A DNA stretch of 5,845 nucleotides from Candidatus Methanophagales archaeon ANME-1-THS (lineage in GTDB: Archaea; Halobacteriota; Syntropharchaeia; Alkanophagales; Methanospirareceae): contig RXIE01000024.1 in assembly GCA_004212135.1 (NCBI GenBank), positions 1 to 5,845 on the forward strand, given 5' to 3'. How positions within the stretch are numbered: position 1 is the stretch's first letter; every line of letters starts with the position of its first letter. The translations under genes and the position numbers were made by a program. The notes under the pieces were generated by a model. That model saw only the letters and a list, made by a program, of their open reading frames with translations, did not search any database and had not been told where the DNA came from. Shown in pieces: positions 5,394-5,845 of the stretch.

Positions 5394-5777
5394 ATGAACG
5401 CTCAACAAACTATAAATCTGAGCACATGGCGGAACATGGGATTGAGTTGGTTATTCGGTGGTTATTGGGTTTATGGGCAACAGGATTAGGCTTGAGATTT
5501 TCTCAGGAGCTGCTTAAGGTAGATCAGGTTATTACTCTCCCTAAACATTATGTCGTAAATATCTATCTTGATTTTCTACCGCTCGCTATCTTAGGATTAA
5601 TAGTCGCCGTCCTGGAAACGAAGCGAATGGTCCAAAGAATACGACATCACGAGTTCCGAGCTTTGGGGTGCTAATCCTCGCGGGCATTACGAGATGCTGA
5701 CAACTTCTGTTGAAATAAGAGAGGACCCTTTAGAAGTTCTAATTAGAATGTGGGTAAGATATAGTGATGCATCATGA
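5394..5777 (+). pseudogene. Frameshifted small membrane protein gene, DUF202/YidH-like (tentative)
   Basis: Coding signal runs through three segments in changing frames. Segment 1 (5394-5450) starts at an ATG and reads MNAQQTINLSTWRNMGLSW. Segment 2 (about 5453-5633) reads IRWLLGLWATGLGLRFSQE and later a second hydrophobic stretch DFLPLAILGLIVAVLE then TKRMVQ. Segment 3 (about 5635-5777) reads EYDITSSELWGANPRGHYE, then EDPLEVLIRMWVRY. Joining 1 and 2 gives an 'R..x.LSWIRW.LGL.ATGLG' pattern resembling the 'ERT.LAWIRT.LAL' signature of DUF202 membrane proteins. The 1-2 switch falls at the TT of 5451-5452; the 2-3 switch is repaired by dropping one A of the AAA at 5634-5636. The composite would be ~125 residues with at least two membrane helices and a cytosolic tail. 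Whether this is gene decay or sequence error cannot be told from the window. Family assignment is weak. Confidence 0.45.
5426..5674 (+). CDS. Small two-helix membrane protein, longest uninterrupted frame (82 aa)
   Basis: This is the middle, uninterrupted part of the broken gene described above, read alone from the ATG at 5426. It begins MAEHGIELVIRWLLGLWATG; the frame is open upstream to a TTG at 5342, but that stretch is not protein-like. Hydrophobic segments lie near residues 7-23 and 46-62, followed by a basic tail (KRMVQRIRHH), which by the positive-inside rule would face the cytoplasm. A TATA-like CTATAAATC lies only 9-17 bases before this ATG, too close to drive it, and there is no ribosome binding site. 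If intact as it stands, it is a hypothetical two-helix membrane protein; I prefer the frameshifted interpretation. Confidence 0.4.
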   Translation: MAEHGIELVIRWLLGLWATGLGLRFSQELLKVDQVITLPKHYVVNIYLDFLPLAILGLIVAVLETKRMVQRIRHHEFRALGC

Positions 5778-5793
5778 ACCTAAAATGGTAAGA

Positions 5794-5844
5794 CTAATCT
5801 TCGATTTTTAGTCCAAGAAGCTTATCAGATGACATCAGAATGAA
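5794..5844 (-). CDS. Possible C-terminal end of a minus-strand gene cut by the window edge
   Basis: Read leftward from the right edge, one frame gives FILMSSDKLLGLKIED followed by TAG (5796-5794). The residues resemble a real protein C-terminus, and the gene would converge on the broken membrane protein gene. Only 16 codons are visible, so family and reality are both uncertain. Confidence 0.25.
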   Translation of the reverse strand, partial: FILMSSDKLLGLKIED

Positions 5845-5845
5845 G

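Overview
The window looks archaeal, most likely from a euryarchaeal or methanogen-related lineage. The evidence is three archaeal-type genes: a TrmY-type tRNA pseudouridine-54 methyltransferase, a THUMP/SAM tRNA guanine-10 methyltransferase, and an archaeal-style PdxS. Strong GGAGGTGA-type ribosome binding sites and TTTATAT-like promoter elements agree with this. I cannot place it to genus from sequence alone.

Layout. Positions 1-1717 (+) hold a copper-handling operon: the 3' part of a CopA-type Cu+ P-type ATPase, a 50-residue YHS-domain metal-binding protein behind a near-perfect ribosome binding site, and the broken 5' end of a winged-helix regulator gene. That remnant runs head-on into the 3' end of a tRNA m2G10/m2,2G10 methyltransferase gene (1685-2770, -). 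A 137-base divergent intergenic region with an inverted repeat and a 10-base palindrome separates it from pdxS (2908-3813, +), the pyridoxal-phosphate synthase subunit. An 11-bp inverted repeat lies between pdxS and two small overlapping minus-strand reading frames (3951-4233), which look like one ~93-residue protein split by a 1-base shift. After a ~290-base spacer comes trmY (4522-5109, +).

The last ~735 bases (5110-5845) are visibly richer in A+T and less well ordered. They contain TATA-like elements and a small membrane protein gene (DUF202/YidH-like, tentative) whose coding signal changes frame twice. The right edge may hold the C-terminus of a minus-strand gene.

Functionally, the left part is copper export and metal binding. 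The middle and right carry two tRNA base-methylation enzymes (G10 in the D-arm region, pseudouridine 54 in the T-loop) around a vitamin B6 cofactor gene. No CRISPR array, rRNA, tRNA or insertion sequence was seen. I did not find a convincing new multi-gene system. The most interesting signals are the codon-in-register antisense overlap at 1685-1717, the split small gene at 3951-4233, the possible leader reading frame before trmY, and the cluster of broken reading frames, which could be real decay or sequence error near a contig end.
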